In this document: in pieces, positions 8,438 to 15,509 of the stretch
Layout: the number at the start of each line of letters is the position of its first letter
Numbering within the stretch: the first letter of the stretch is position 1
Origin: JBBDKV01 sp040879165
Lineage (GTDB): Bacteria > Patescibacteriota > Microgenomatia > UBA1400 > PJMF01
NCBI GenBank assembly: GCA_040879165.1
Contig: JBBDKV010000016.1
Span: 1-27,047 of the forward strand
Direction: 5' to 3'
Length of the DNA: 27,047 nt
Position numbers and translations under genes: made by a program
The notes under the pieces: model-generated
Databases searched by the model: none
What the model saw: the letters and a program-made list of their open reading frames with translations, nothing else
What the model was told of the DNA's origin: nothing

Positions 8438-9523
8438 ATGAAATCAAGTCGTGTTCAACCCTCAACTGCTCTTCTTTTGTCACTGGTGATTGGCCTCACC
8501 CTATTAGGGACGTTATTTGTATTCCAGGCTTCTGTTCCGGAAAGTTTGCAGCTTTTTGGCGAGCCCTACGCAATATTTAAACAGCACTTGCTAGGCTTGC
8601 TCCTTGGCTGGATAGCTTTTGGTGTTGGACTCGTAATTCCCGCCAAGTGGTGGAAACACCTGGCCCTACCACTTATTGTTGCTGGAGTAGTGGGCTTGCT
8701 GCTGGTCTTTATCCCTGGAGTTGGAGTTGAGCTTAATGGAGCGAGTAGGTGGATCTCTGTGGCAGGACTAACTGTGCAGCCAGTAGAGTTTTTCAAATTT
8801 GCATTGGTGACTTACCTGGCGGTCTGGTTGCCAAAACAACGCGGTCTGTTGCTATTTAGCGGTATCGTTGCCATTCCAGCCATTCTAATGTTGCTACAGC
8901 CAGACTTGGGTTCATTGCTGTTACTACTCGCAATTGCTGGGGGTATGTACTTTTTAAGTGGCGGTAGTTTGAAAAGTCTAGGCGTTTTAGTGGCTAGTAT
9001 GATTCCTGTGCTAGCGCTTGCAGTCTATCTGGCTCCGTATAGAATGCGTCGATTAACCACTTTTTTTGACCCCGAATCTGACCCCCTCGGTGCCAGCTTT
9101 CATATTCGGCAAATTATTCTTGCACTCGGTCGTGGAGGCTGGTCTGGACAGGGTATCGGAAACTCAAGTCAAAAATATGCCTTTATTCCAGAACTGAGCA
9201 CTGACTCAATTTTTGCCATTGTTGGCGAGGAGCTCGGGTTTATAGGTTCAGTATTGATCATCGGACTGTTCATAGCATTGTCTGTTACGATGTACCGCAT
9301 GCTGCAAGCTTTGCGCGATCAGCGTGAGTTACAATTACTCGGCTATGGCATTTTAATTTGGATAAGCGTACAAACACTGCTCAATCTCGGTGCGGTTGTC
9401 GCACTGGTGCCATTGACAGGAATACCACTACCTTTCTTCTCATATGGTAGATCATCACTGATCATGGTATTGTTCGCCACCGGAGTTTTCTTGAGTCTTC
9501 AAAAATCTCTCAAAGAAACATAG
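8438..9523 (+). CDS. ftsW: SEDS-family septal glycan polymerase FtsW
   Basis: 361 aa protein with about ten transmembrane segments; the peptidoglycan polymerase that works with FtsI at the septum, using lipid II. Signatures: NGASRWISV, VQPVEFFKF (usually QPSE-FxK), QPDLGS, ALGRGGWSGQGIG, and PELSTDSIFAIVGEE with the essential SEDS Asp (D256). It ends with LVPLTGIPLPFFSYGRSS, where Arg replaces the second Gly of SYGGSS. Placement between mraY and murG matches FtsW in classical dcw clusters. ATG 8438 is chosen; TTG 8423 is in frame but adds only five residues. A possible hairpin CTGGC (8410-8414) / GCCAG (8427-8431) spans the region just upstream. Confidence 0.88.
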   Translation: MKSSRVQPSTALLLSLVIGLTLLGTLFVFQASVPESLQLFGEPYAIFKQHLLGLLLGWIAFGVGLVIPAKWWKHLALPLIVAGVVGLLLVFIPGVGVELNGASRWISVAGLTVQPVEFFKFALVTYLAVWLPKQRGLLLFSGIVAIPAILMLLQPDLGSLLLLLAIAGGMYFLSGGSLKSLGVLVASMIPVLALAVYLAPYRMRRLTTFFDPESDPLGASFHIRQIILALGRGGWSGQGIGNSSQKYAFIPELSTDSIFAIVGEELGFIGSVLIIGLFIALSVTMYRMLQALRDQRELQLLGYGILIWISVQTLLNLGAVVALVPLTGIPLPFFSYGRSSLIMVLFATGVFLSLQKSLKET

Positions 9524-9552
9524 GCAAGTCTACACTAGACCACAACTGGGTT

Positions 9553-9580
9553 TTGAAAGCTGAGTAGTTCATACTACAAT
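9553..9580 (+). promoter_or_regulatory. murG promoter, leaderless geometry
   Basis: TTGAAA (9553-9558), 16-nt spacer, TACAAT (9575-9580), then 6 nt to ATG 9587. This is the clearest two-box promoter in the dcw cluster, and it places the transcript start at the initiation codon. Confidence 0.65.
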
Positions 9581-9586
9581 ATCACT

Positions 9587-10747
9587 ATGGCACATCAGGC
9601 AAAAATTTTAATTACAGGCGGACATCTTACTCCAGCGTTAGCTTTTATTGATCACATTCAAGCACTCAGGGCCAATTTTTCGATTGTATTTTTAGGGAGG
9701 TTGCTTACTCGAGAATTTGATGAACAACCTTCGCAAGAAAAATTTGAAGTTGAGAAACGATCTGTTCCTTTTGTTTCTTTCAAGGCACCTAAGCTCAGCG
9801 GTCAATCTGTCTGGCAATTACCAATAACTGCGATCTCTGTGCTTAAAGCTACTGTTCAGGCTGCCAAACTCATCCGATCTGAAAAACCAGATGTGATAGT
9901 TAGTTTTGGTAGCTACTTAGCAGTTCCCGCCGCCCTAGCAGCCTGGCTCTTGAATATCCCCGTTATTACCCACGAACAGACGAGGACCGCAGGCTTTAGC
10001 AATCAGCTCATTAGTCGTCTTGCTCGCACTGTGGCCATTTCACATCCAGAGTCAAAGAAATTTTTTCCCAAACACAAAACAGTAGTGACCGGTAACCTAC
10101 TTCGCAAGCAGCTCAGCGATCAAGCAACCAAACCGAGCTGGTTCACCTCTCAGGCATCAGCTGCCATTCTCTACATTACCGGTGGTAGTCAAGGATCAGA
10201 AGTAATTAATTCAACAGTTTGTCAGGTTTTACCGAGAATTTTAAGAGATTGGCGAGTCATTCATCAGTGCGGCGCCTCGAGCAAGTATCATCGCTATCGA
10301 GATGAGCTATTAAGCGCTCGCTCACAACTACAACGCAGTTATCAAGATCGTTACTTTGTTCAAGAGTGGTTGACCGAATCAGAATTAGCCTGGGTCTACC
10401 AAAATACTGCGCTGGCTATTTCTCGAGCTGGTGCCAACACCACACAAGAACTAGCTCTCCATCGCATTCCAGCCATCCTGATTCCACTGGCCAACTCCCA
10501 CCGCAACGAACAAGAAGAAAATGCCAAGATGCTTGCCAAAACTGGTGGAGCAATTATTATTAGACAAAATGAGTTTACTCCAGAGAAGCTGCTCGAAGAA
10601 CTAAAGAAATTAGGTTCAAAATACAAAGCCAGCAGTAAAAAACTTGGTTCGATACACTTTCGCACCGATGCACCACAAAAGTTACTAAAAATTGTAGAGA
10701 AATACTTGCCCGCCCATGCCCAAACTCAGAAAAAAAACTCGAAATAG
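9587..10747 (+). CDS. murG: UDP-GlcNAc--undecaprenyl-PP-MurNAc-pentapeptide GlcNAc transferase
   Basis: 386 aa GT28 (GT-B fold) enzyme making lipid II from lipid I on the cytoplasmic face of the membrane. The N-terminal loop is ITGGHLTPALAF, about three residues shorter than the classical GGGTGGHxxPALA. Further motifs: SFGSYLAVPAALAAW, a PVITHEQ acceptor-site motif, ITGGSQGS (the second glycine-rich loop, 198-204), SRAGANTTQELAL and HRNEQEENA, which bind UDP-GlcNAc in the C-terminal domain. The C-terminus is Lys-rich, as in a membrane-associated enzyme. Its last 32 nt overlap ftsQ in another frame, suggesting co-translation. Confidence 0.9.
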   Translation: MAHQAKILITGGHLTPALAFIDHIQALRANFSIVFLGRLLTREFDEQPSQEKFEVEKRSVPFVSFKAPKLSGQSVWQLPITAISVLKATVQAAKLIRSEKPDVIVSFGSYLAVPAALAAWLLNIPVITHEQTRTAGFSNQLISRLARTVAISHPESKKFFPKHKTVVTGNLLRKQLSDQATKPSWFTSQASAAILYITGGSQGSEVINSTVCQVLPRILRDWRVIHQCGASSKYHRYRDELLSARSQLQRSYQDRYFVQEWLTESELAWVYQNTALAISRAGANTTQELALHRIPAILIPLANSHRNEQEENAKMLAKTGGAIIIRQNEFTPEKLLEELKKLGSKYKASSKKLGSIHFRTDAPQKLLKIVEKYLPAHAQTQKKNSK

Positions 10748-11483
10748 ATCGTCCAGACAGCGGTCTGATGCACAAAAATTTAAAAAAATTATCAATATGC
10801 TTGTTATTGCCAGCATCGCACTGGGTATAAGCGGTGCAGTTTTTGCTATCTACCACTATGCTCGAATACAAACAGTAACGTGCCAAATTACCAACCAACA
10901 AGGCTTACAGACGAGATGCGGCCCTCAAGTTATGGCCAAAATTGAGGCTGTCAAGAATTCGCCCATTATTTTTTACAATCATCATAAAGTAACGCAAGAT
11001 GCACTCGCCGATGAGCCACTGATTATTACTACAATAGAAAAGCAGTTTCCTCAAACATTGTGGATTTCCCTAAGACTAGAAAATATCGCGTATCAGGTAA
11101 AGCAGGGAGAGCAGCTGTTTGCAATAACCGTTTCAGGAAAACAGTTTTCTCTGCCAGAGGCAGAAACAGAAAATCAAACAATCTTTTTAGAAAACTCTCA
11201 AAATTCTGAACTTCTCAACTATCACGATCAACTCCAACAGGTACTGAGATATTCACAACACAATGAGCTGCCCATTACCAGTCTGAGCTGGAATAATCCA
11301 GAACAAATTAGCGTACAGATGTCCCATACCACAATTCAGCCAGTTATTCGTATTGCACACTGGCAGCGCGATCTTATGGTATCGGAAAAAATACTCGCTG
11401 CACCAGAGTTTGCCGATTATCTCGATCAGGATTACTACTTAGATTCTCGATTTACCTTACCGGTATTGAAAGAAACCCTGTAG
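10716..11483 (+). CDS. ftsQ: Divergent FtsQ/DivIB-like division protein
   Basis: 255 aa bitopic membrane protein: a strongly basic cytoplasmic tail (residues 1-24), one transmembrane segment (about 25-47), then an extracytoplasmic domain. The region around 55-125 has the shape of a POTRA/FtsQ module. It runs from a beta strand, through a segment reading NSPIIFYNHHKV, to the FPQTLWISLRLENIAYQVK motif, comparable to the wPntL-I-v-Er-P motif of FtsQ. No enzyme motif is seen. The call rests on topology, this one motif and position between murG and ftsA, where FtsQ is expected. FtsQ links the Z-ring to septal wall synthesis. The start overlaps the end of murG. Confidence 0.75.
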   Translation: MPKLRKKTRNRSSRQRSDAQKFKKIINMLVIASIALGISGAVFAIYHYARIQTVTCQITNQQGLQTRCGPQVMAKIEAVKNSPIIFYNHHKVTQDALADEPLIITTIEKQFPQTLWISLRLENIAYQVKQGEQLFAITVSGKQFSLPEAETENQTIFLENSQNSELLNYHDQLQQVLRYSQHNELPITSLSWNNPEQISVQMSHTTIQPVIRIAHWQRDLMVSEKILAAPEFADYLDQDYYLDSRFTLPVLKETL

Positions 11484-11509
11484 TATGTATAGTTGTACTA
11501 TCATATATG

Positions 11510-11567
11510 CTTGAGAAATGAGTTTCCAAAATTTCTTGAAGTTTGCTATGCTAGTGCAGACTAGTGC
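11510..11567 (+). other. Hairpin and direct repeat in the ftsQ-ftsA gap
   Basis: CTTGAGAAAT (11510-11519) can pair with ATTTCTTGAAG (11531-11541), giving ten pairs including one G-U and one bulged G around an 11-nt loop. CTAGTGC occurs twice just after (11551-11557 and 11561-11567). TGC-TATGCT (11544-11552) resembles an extended -10. The hairpin has no T-run, so a terminator is not claimed; the region probably holds the ftsA promoter. Confidence 0.35.
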
Positions 11568-11603
11568 TTTGTCTTAATTGAGAGGAAAGTGAAGTCAATA
11601 TTT

Positions 11604-12908
11604 ATGGCTTACGACAGTATTATCACCGGCATAGATTTAGGCACCGACAAATGTGTGACCTTAATTGCAAAACAAGCCAAGGACAGTTCTGAGCTCAAAG
11701 TTCTTGGAGTGTGCGTTGTGTCTTCAAAGGGCATGAAGCGTAGTCAGATCATTGATCTAGAGCGAGTGCTGGAAACGATCAATGAAAGCCTGGACGGAGC
11801 AGAGCGCATGGCCGGGCTAGAAGTAAAACAAGCCTACATTTCGGTATCTGGCTCACACATAGGTTCATTAAACTCAAAAGGCGTGGTCGCAGTCGCTTCA
11901 CCAAATCAAGAAATAACTAACGAAGACGTCGACCGTGTCATAGAAGCGGCTCGTGCAATTTCTACGCCCTCAGATAAAGAAATAATTCATATTATCCCCA
12001 ATAACTTCAAGGTAGATAGCCAAGAAGACATTAAAGACCCCACTGGCATGACCGGCGTACGATTAGAATCTGAAGCCCACATCATTACCGGTATGTCAAC
12101 AGCCCTGCGCAACATAGAAAAATGCGTCCTCGAACTTGGAGTGACTGTCAGTGGTTTTGTTTTTTCTGGCCTGGCAGCCAGCCACGTAGTACTTTCTGAA
12201 ACTGAAAAAGAACTCGGCGTCGCCGTGATCGACATCGGTGCTGGCTCGACCTCAGTTTGCACCTACGTAGATAGCGCTCTCGTCTACTCAGCTTCCATTC
12301 CTATTGGGGCACGCCATATTACCCAAGATATTGCCCTGGGCTGCCGAGTCAGCTTAGATCTAGCAGAAGAAATTAAACTAAAACTTTCCAACGAGACTCA
12401 AGAAGCTCTCAAGCCTCATTCAGGTGAGTCAAAACAGGAATTCAATAAGCGTCGAAAAAAGGCAGATGAACTTCCTTTGACTGATATTAGCAATGGGGAG
12501 AGTAGCGACACGTTGTCAAAACGTCACATTATCGAAGTAATCATGCAGCCTCGTATTGAAGAAATTTTTAGTCTGATTGCTGAAAAACTGGATGATCAAG
12601 ATATTTTAAACGATATTCCAGCTGGACTGGTACTGACGGGCGGTGGTGCAGAAACCGTATCCATCGCTCAAGTTGCCAAAGATGAAATGAAATTGCCAGT
12701 GCGTATTGGCAAGCCAGCTGAACTCGTCGGACTAACCAGTGACATTCATAAATCATCTTTTGCTACCAGCATTGGCCTACTCTATTTTGGACGAGAGCAG
12801 AGCGGACAGAATGAGGAGTCAGGCTTCTCCTTACCATCATTTTCATTTAAATCTCCTGGCGTAATCATTCAAAAATTCACCGACATGATTAAATCCTTGT
12901 TACCGTAG
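11604..12908 (+). CDS. ftsA: Actin-like division protein FtsA
   Basis: 434 aa actin-fold ATPase that tethers FtsZ filaments to the membrane. The phosphate-1 motif is ITGIDLGTDKC near the N-terminus. The SHS2/1C subdomain follows, then AVIDIGAGSTSVC (phosphate 2) and GLVLTGGGAE (adenosine motif). The C-terminus is a short amphipathic helix (VIIQKFTDMIKSLLP) typical of the FtsA membrane-targeting sequence, preceded by a flexible linker. ATG 11604 matches the family, leaving about seven residues before GIDLGT. The in-frame GTG 11589 is possible, but the GAGG at 11582-11585 sits only 3 nt from it. ftsZ follows after 72 nt with its own promoter. Confidence 0.92.
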   Translation: MAYDSIITGIDLGTDKCVTLIAKQAKDSSELKVLGVCVVSSKGMKRSQIIDLERVLETINESLDGAERMAGLEVKQAYISVSGSHIGSLNSKGVVAVASPNQEITNEDVDRVIEAARAISTPSDKEIIHIIPNNFKVDSQEDIKDPTGMTGVRLESEAHIITGMSTALRNIEKCVLELGVTVSGFVFSGLAASHVVLSETEKELGVAVIDIGAGSTSVCTYVDSALVYSASIPIGARHITQDIALGCRVSLDLAEEIKLKLSNETQEALKPHSGESKQEFNKRRKKADELPLTDISNGESSDTLSKRHIIEVIMQPRIEEIFSLIAEKLDDQDILNDIPAGLVLTGGGAETVSIAQVAKDEMKLPVRIGKPAELVGLTSDIHKSSFATSIGLLYFGREQSGQNEESGFSLPSFSFKSPGVIIQKFTDMIKSLLP

Positions 12909-12926
12909 TTTTTACTAGTTTTTTAG

Positions 12927-12972
12927 TTGCATATTCCTTCTAAAATGATACACTGCGAATATTAGCAAAAGG
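12927..12972 (+). promoter_or_regulatory. ftsZ promoter and ribosome-binding site
   Basis: TTGCAT (12927-12932), 16-nt spacer, extended -10 TGA-TACACT (12946-12954), then AAAAGG (12967-12972) 8 nt before ATG 12981. Unlike several neighbours, ftsZ has a leader of about 20 nt with a recognisable Shine-Dalgarno sequence. Confidence 0.55.
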
Positions 12973-12980
12973 CTCAAAGT

Positions 12981-14249
12981 ATGGCACTAGTGAAACCTTC
13001 AAATACCACATTCGCAAAGATCAAAGTCATTGGCGTAGGAGGTGGTGGAGGCAATGCAGTAAACTCGATGATTAACTCTGGACAAATTCAGGGTGTGGAA
13101 TTTATTACCATTAACACCGATGCGCAAGCACTCTTGACCTCAAAGGCAGAAGCAAAACTGCAAATCGGCAGCAACTTTACCAAAGGTCTTGGCTCAGGTG
13201 CTGACCCAGACGTAGGGAGGGCTGCTGCTGAAGAATCGTATGAAAAGCTCAGAGATCTCCTATTTGACACCGACATGGTATTTATTACCGCTGGAATGGG
13301 TGGAGGCACTGGTACAGGAGCGTCTCCAACTATTGCAGAAATTGCCAAGGAAACGGGCGCCCTGACCGTGGCTGTAGTCACTAAGCCCTTTGCCTTTGAG
13401 GGCAAGCGGCGGATGGAAACCGCAGAAGAGGGCATCGCCAATCTTAAGGACAGTGTTGATACCTTGATCGTCATACCTAACCAACGATTGATGGATGTTG
13501 TCGATAAAAAGATGACACTACTTGATGCGTTCAAGCTCGCAGATAACGTACTTGGTCAAGGAGTGCAGGGTATTTCAGACCTAATCACTGTTCCGGGCTT
13601 GATTAACGTTGACTTTGCCGACGTCAAAACCATCATGACCGAATCTGGCTCTGCGCTGATGGGTATTGGCGAAGCATCTGGAGAAAACAGGGCAGCCACT
13701 GCCGCACGAATGGCTGTTGCCTCACCGCTACTAGAGGTTTCAATTGATGGTGCGAAAGGCATTTTGTTCAATTTGATCGGCGGCCCAGACCTAGCTATGA
13801 CAGAAGTGTCAGACGCTTCTACCATTATTGCCAACGCCGCTGACCCAGATGCCAATATTATTTTCGGTGCCATGATTAGCGAAGAAATGGGATCAAAATT
13901 AAAAATTAGCGTCATCGCTACTGGATTTGATGAATCACAAATGGGCTACAGCTCTGCTCGAACTATGTTTGGTGGATTTAGTAAGGATTCCAGACAACGT
14001 TTGCAACAACAGCAGCCACAACAACAACCCAAACCAGCGCCGACCATGATCGACCGAGCTCCGCAAGGATTTACCCAACCCATGACCACCAATGACCTTT
14101 CCGCCAATCACAATCCATTTGTTAAATCTCCAGCTTTCGGTGATACTGACGAACAAGAACAGCCCGAGCGCAAACCCAAGCAGCAACAGTCTGATTCAGC
14201 CTTTGAGGATGAGTTTGAGATTCCCACTTTTCTGAGGAAGAAGCGGTAG
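12981..14249 (+). CDS. ftsZ: Tubulin-like division GTPase FtsZ
   Basis: 422 aa. GTP-binding motifs: GVGGGGGNAVN (about 18-28), the tubulin signature GGGTGTG (107-113), and the T7 synergy loop NVDFADVK (209-216) that completes the GTPase site of the next subunit. After the globular core (to about 320) comes a Gln/Pro-rich linker with runs of QQQ. The C-terminal conserved peptide is EIPTFLRKKR, the docking site for FtsA and similar anchors. All functional elements are intact. It forms the Z-ring and directs the septal synthesis genes upstream. It is the last classical dcw gene in the cluster. Confidence 0.97.
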   Translation: MALVKPSNTTFAKIKVIGVGGGGGNAVNSMINSGQIQGVEFITINTDAQALLTSKAEAKLQIGSNFTKGLGSGADPDVGRAAAEESYEKLRDLLFDTDMVFITAGMGGGTGTGASPTIAEIAKETGALTVAVVTKPFAFEGKRRMETAEEGIANLKDSVDTLIVIPNQRLMDVVDKKMTLLDAFKLADNVLGQGVQGISDLITVPGLINVDFADVKTIMTESGSALMGIGEASGENRAATAARMAVASPLLEVSIDGAKGILFNLIGGPDLAMTEVSDASTIIANAADPDANIIFGAMISEEMGSKLKISVIATGFDESQMGYSSARTMFGGFSKDSRQRLQQQQPQQQPKPAPTMIDRAPQGFTQPMTTNDLSANHNPFVKSPAFGDTDEQEQPERKPKQQQSDSAFEDEFEIPTFLRKKR

Positions 14250-14289
14250 ATTCGAAATCAGAATAACAGCAGAACGTCGCAGCAATACA

Positions 14290-14298
14290 TGGTAAACT
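14290..14298 (+). promoter_or_regulatory. Extended -10 for the propeller gene, leaderless geometry
   Basis: TGG-TAAACT (14290-14298) ends 7 nt before ATG 14306. No -35 match is visible; an extended -10 can act without one. Confidence 0.45.
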
Positions 14299-14305
14299 GT
14301 ACAGC

Positions 14306-15211
14306 ATGAGCACTGAGAATAGACTGCGCTGGCTTGGTATTCTTCTATCATTTGTCATACTTGTTGGCACGCTCTTTTTGCTGGTTCGCAACTACTTTCC
14401 TCAATTAACGCAAGCAATACCAATTGGATTCAGTCCGTCTCTGTCAGGTGGGAAGTTATTGATTGGTACAGACGATATCTCTGCGTCTGGGGGGCAAAAT
14501 TTTTCTTTGTCTCCAGATGGAAATAAGCTAATCTTCCAGTCAAAAAAAGGAACTCCATTCTTACCTACCTATGTGCTGATTGACTTAGCAACTCAGGCGC
14601 GACGCGAGATAAGCTTCAGTCCTCAGGCACAGGCAATGCTTGATCAAAGAGCAGGACCCCTAGGACGAACAGGCTGTTGGGATACTGAAGGAAAAAAAGT
14701 ATTTCTTCCTGGTTCTGACATGATGACTCTGTATTTTGCAGAAGTTGAGTCAACACAAATCCAGTGGGAAATCATCAAAAATCCTTCAGAAGACGAATAT
14801 CAGCTTTATTATGAATGCCCAAACTGGTCAGCGTATGAAATTCCTTCAGTTGTTCAAGTAACTCAGCTTTCGGATCGAGAAGCACATATTATTGACGTAC
14901 GAGACCCAGGAAAGATCTTAGCTCGTCATAAAACAGGGCTCACAACCTCTAGAATTCTAATTGATGAACTTACCATTTCTCCAGATGGAAACTGGTTGGG
15001 ATATACCGTACATCAATATCGTGGCAGTTTTGTAGGGGCCACACAAGGTTACATTCTCAATATTTCATCCGCGGAAACTGCCGAACCTCAGTTGTTAGCG
15101 AATCCTGTCTTTGGTCCATTCCAGTGGGATCCACAACGTAACTCAGTTTATACTGCAGCGCGTGGACTTTCAAAAGACTCGAGTATCTACCAATGGAGTC
15201 TAGTCTATTAG
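14306..15211 (+). CDS. Membrane-anchored TolB/PD40 beta-propeller-like protein, unknown function
   Basis: 301 aa. A short N-terminal cytoplasmic segment and one transmembrane helix (about 9-27) are followed by an all-beta extracytoplasmic domain. Two blades carry the SPDG turn typical of PD40/TolB repeats (SLSPDGNKLIF at 67-77 and TISPDGNWLGY at 223-233), and weaker strand-turn repeats lie between. There are two Cys, C124 and C171, which could form a disulfide outside the cell. No catalytic motif is recognised. It sits between ftsZ and the ileS leader with its own predicted promoter. A scaffold or sensor role at the envelope is possible, but nothing in the sequence proves it. No lipobox or cleavable signal is seen. 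Confidence 0.7.
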   Translation: MSTENRLRWLGILLSFVILVGTLFLLVRNYFPQLTQAIPIGFSPSLSGGKLLIGTDDISASGGQNFSLSPDGNKLIFQSKKGTPFLPTYVLIDLATQARREISFSPQAQAMLDQRAGPLGRTGCWDTEGKKVFLPGSDMMTLYFAEVESTQIQWEIIKNPSEDEYQLYYECPNWSAYEIPSVVQVTQLSDREAHIIDVRDPGKILARHKTGLTTSRILIDELTISPDGNWLGYTVHQYRGSFVGATQGYILNISSAETAEPQLLANPVFGPFQWDPQRNSVYTAARGLSKDSSIYQWSLVY

Positions 15212-15218
15212 ATGAGTG

Positions 15219-15490
15219 AGAAGACAACAGTGGCGCAAGATTGACAAAACGCACCTTTTGACAGACAATAGTTGTGCGCCTGAGTCAAGCAATCACTTGG
15301 CAATTCGTCTTTGGTGAAGCGCAGAATGCAGAAATGCTTCGCCCCTAGGGCTAAAGCAAAGTAGATCATTCCGGGTAAGCCCGTAATCGCTGGAAATAAG
15401 TAAGATGAGGTGGTACCGTTCTCTGGAAAAGCCAAATTGAGAACCCTCTGTTGTCCATGAGTATGGTGGATAGCAGAGGGTTTTTTTGTA
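15219..15490 (+). ncRNA. T-box riboswitch (tRNA-Ile responsive) controlling ileS
   Basis: The T-box core AGGTGGTACCG is at 15408-15418. The antiterminator is textbook: GAGG (15407-15410), 7-nt bulge TGGTACC (15411-15417), GTTCTC (15418-15423) paired with GAGAAC (15439-15444), then CCTC (15445-15448) closing on GAGG. The bulge TGGT pairs with a tRNA 3' end NCCA where N is A, the tRNA-Ile discriminator. Stem I can be nested as AAGAC/GTCTT (15221-15225/15307-15311), CAAG/CTTG (15236-15239/15296-15299), TTGAC/GTCAA (15241-15245/15284-15288) and CGCAC/GTGCG (15250-15254/15274-15278). An unpaired ATC (Ile) at 15292-15294 followed by A is the specifier candidate. CGGG-TAAG-CCCG (15372-15383) fits Stem III. 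The antiterminator shares bases with the terminator that follows, so transcription would continue when tRNA-Ile is uncharged. Confidence 0.88.
15442..15487 (+). terminator. Conditional terminator of the ileS T-box
   Basis: AACCCTCTG (15442-15450) pairs with CAGAGGGTT (15474-15482) over 9 bp, with inner pairing TCCA/TGGA, and is followed by a run of T to 15487. The left arm includes CCTC, which the antiterminator also needs, so the two structures exclude each other. Confidence 0.88.
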
Positions 15491-15509
15491 TATCAGCAAA
15501 CAAATATAT

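Noticed and set aside
13088..13915. Long minus-strand open frames opposite ftsZ
   Set aside because: Shadows of a strongly conserved gene; no start signals and no recognisable protein.
15241..15269. TTGACA with GACAAT at 17-nt spacing as the ileS promoter
   Set aside because: The bases form the upper part of T-box Stem I (TTGAC pairs with GTCAA at 15284-15288). A start near 15276 would delete half of Stem I, so this is probably a chance match, though it cannot be excluded.
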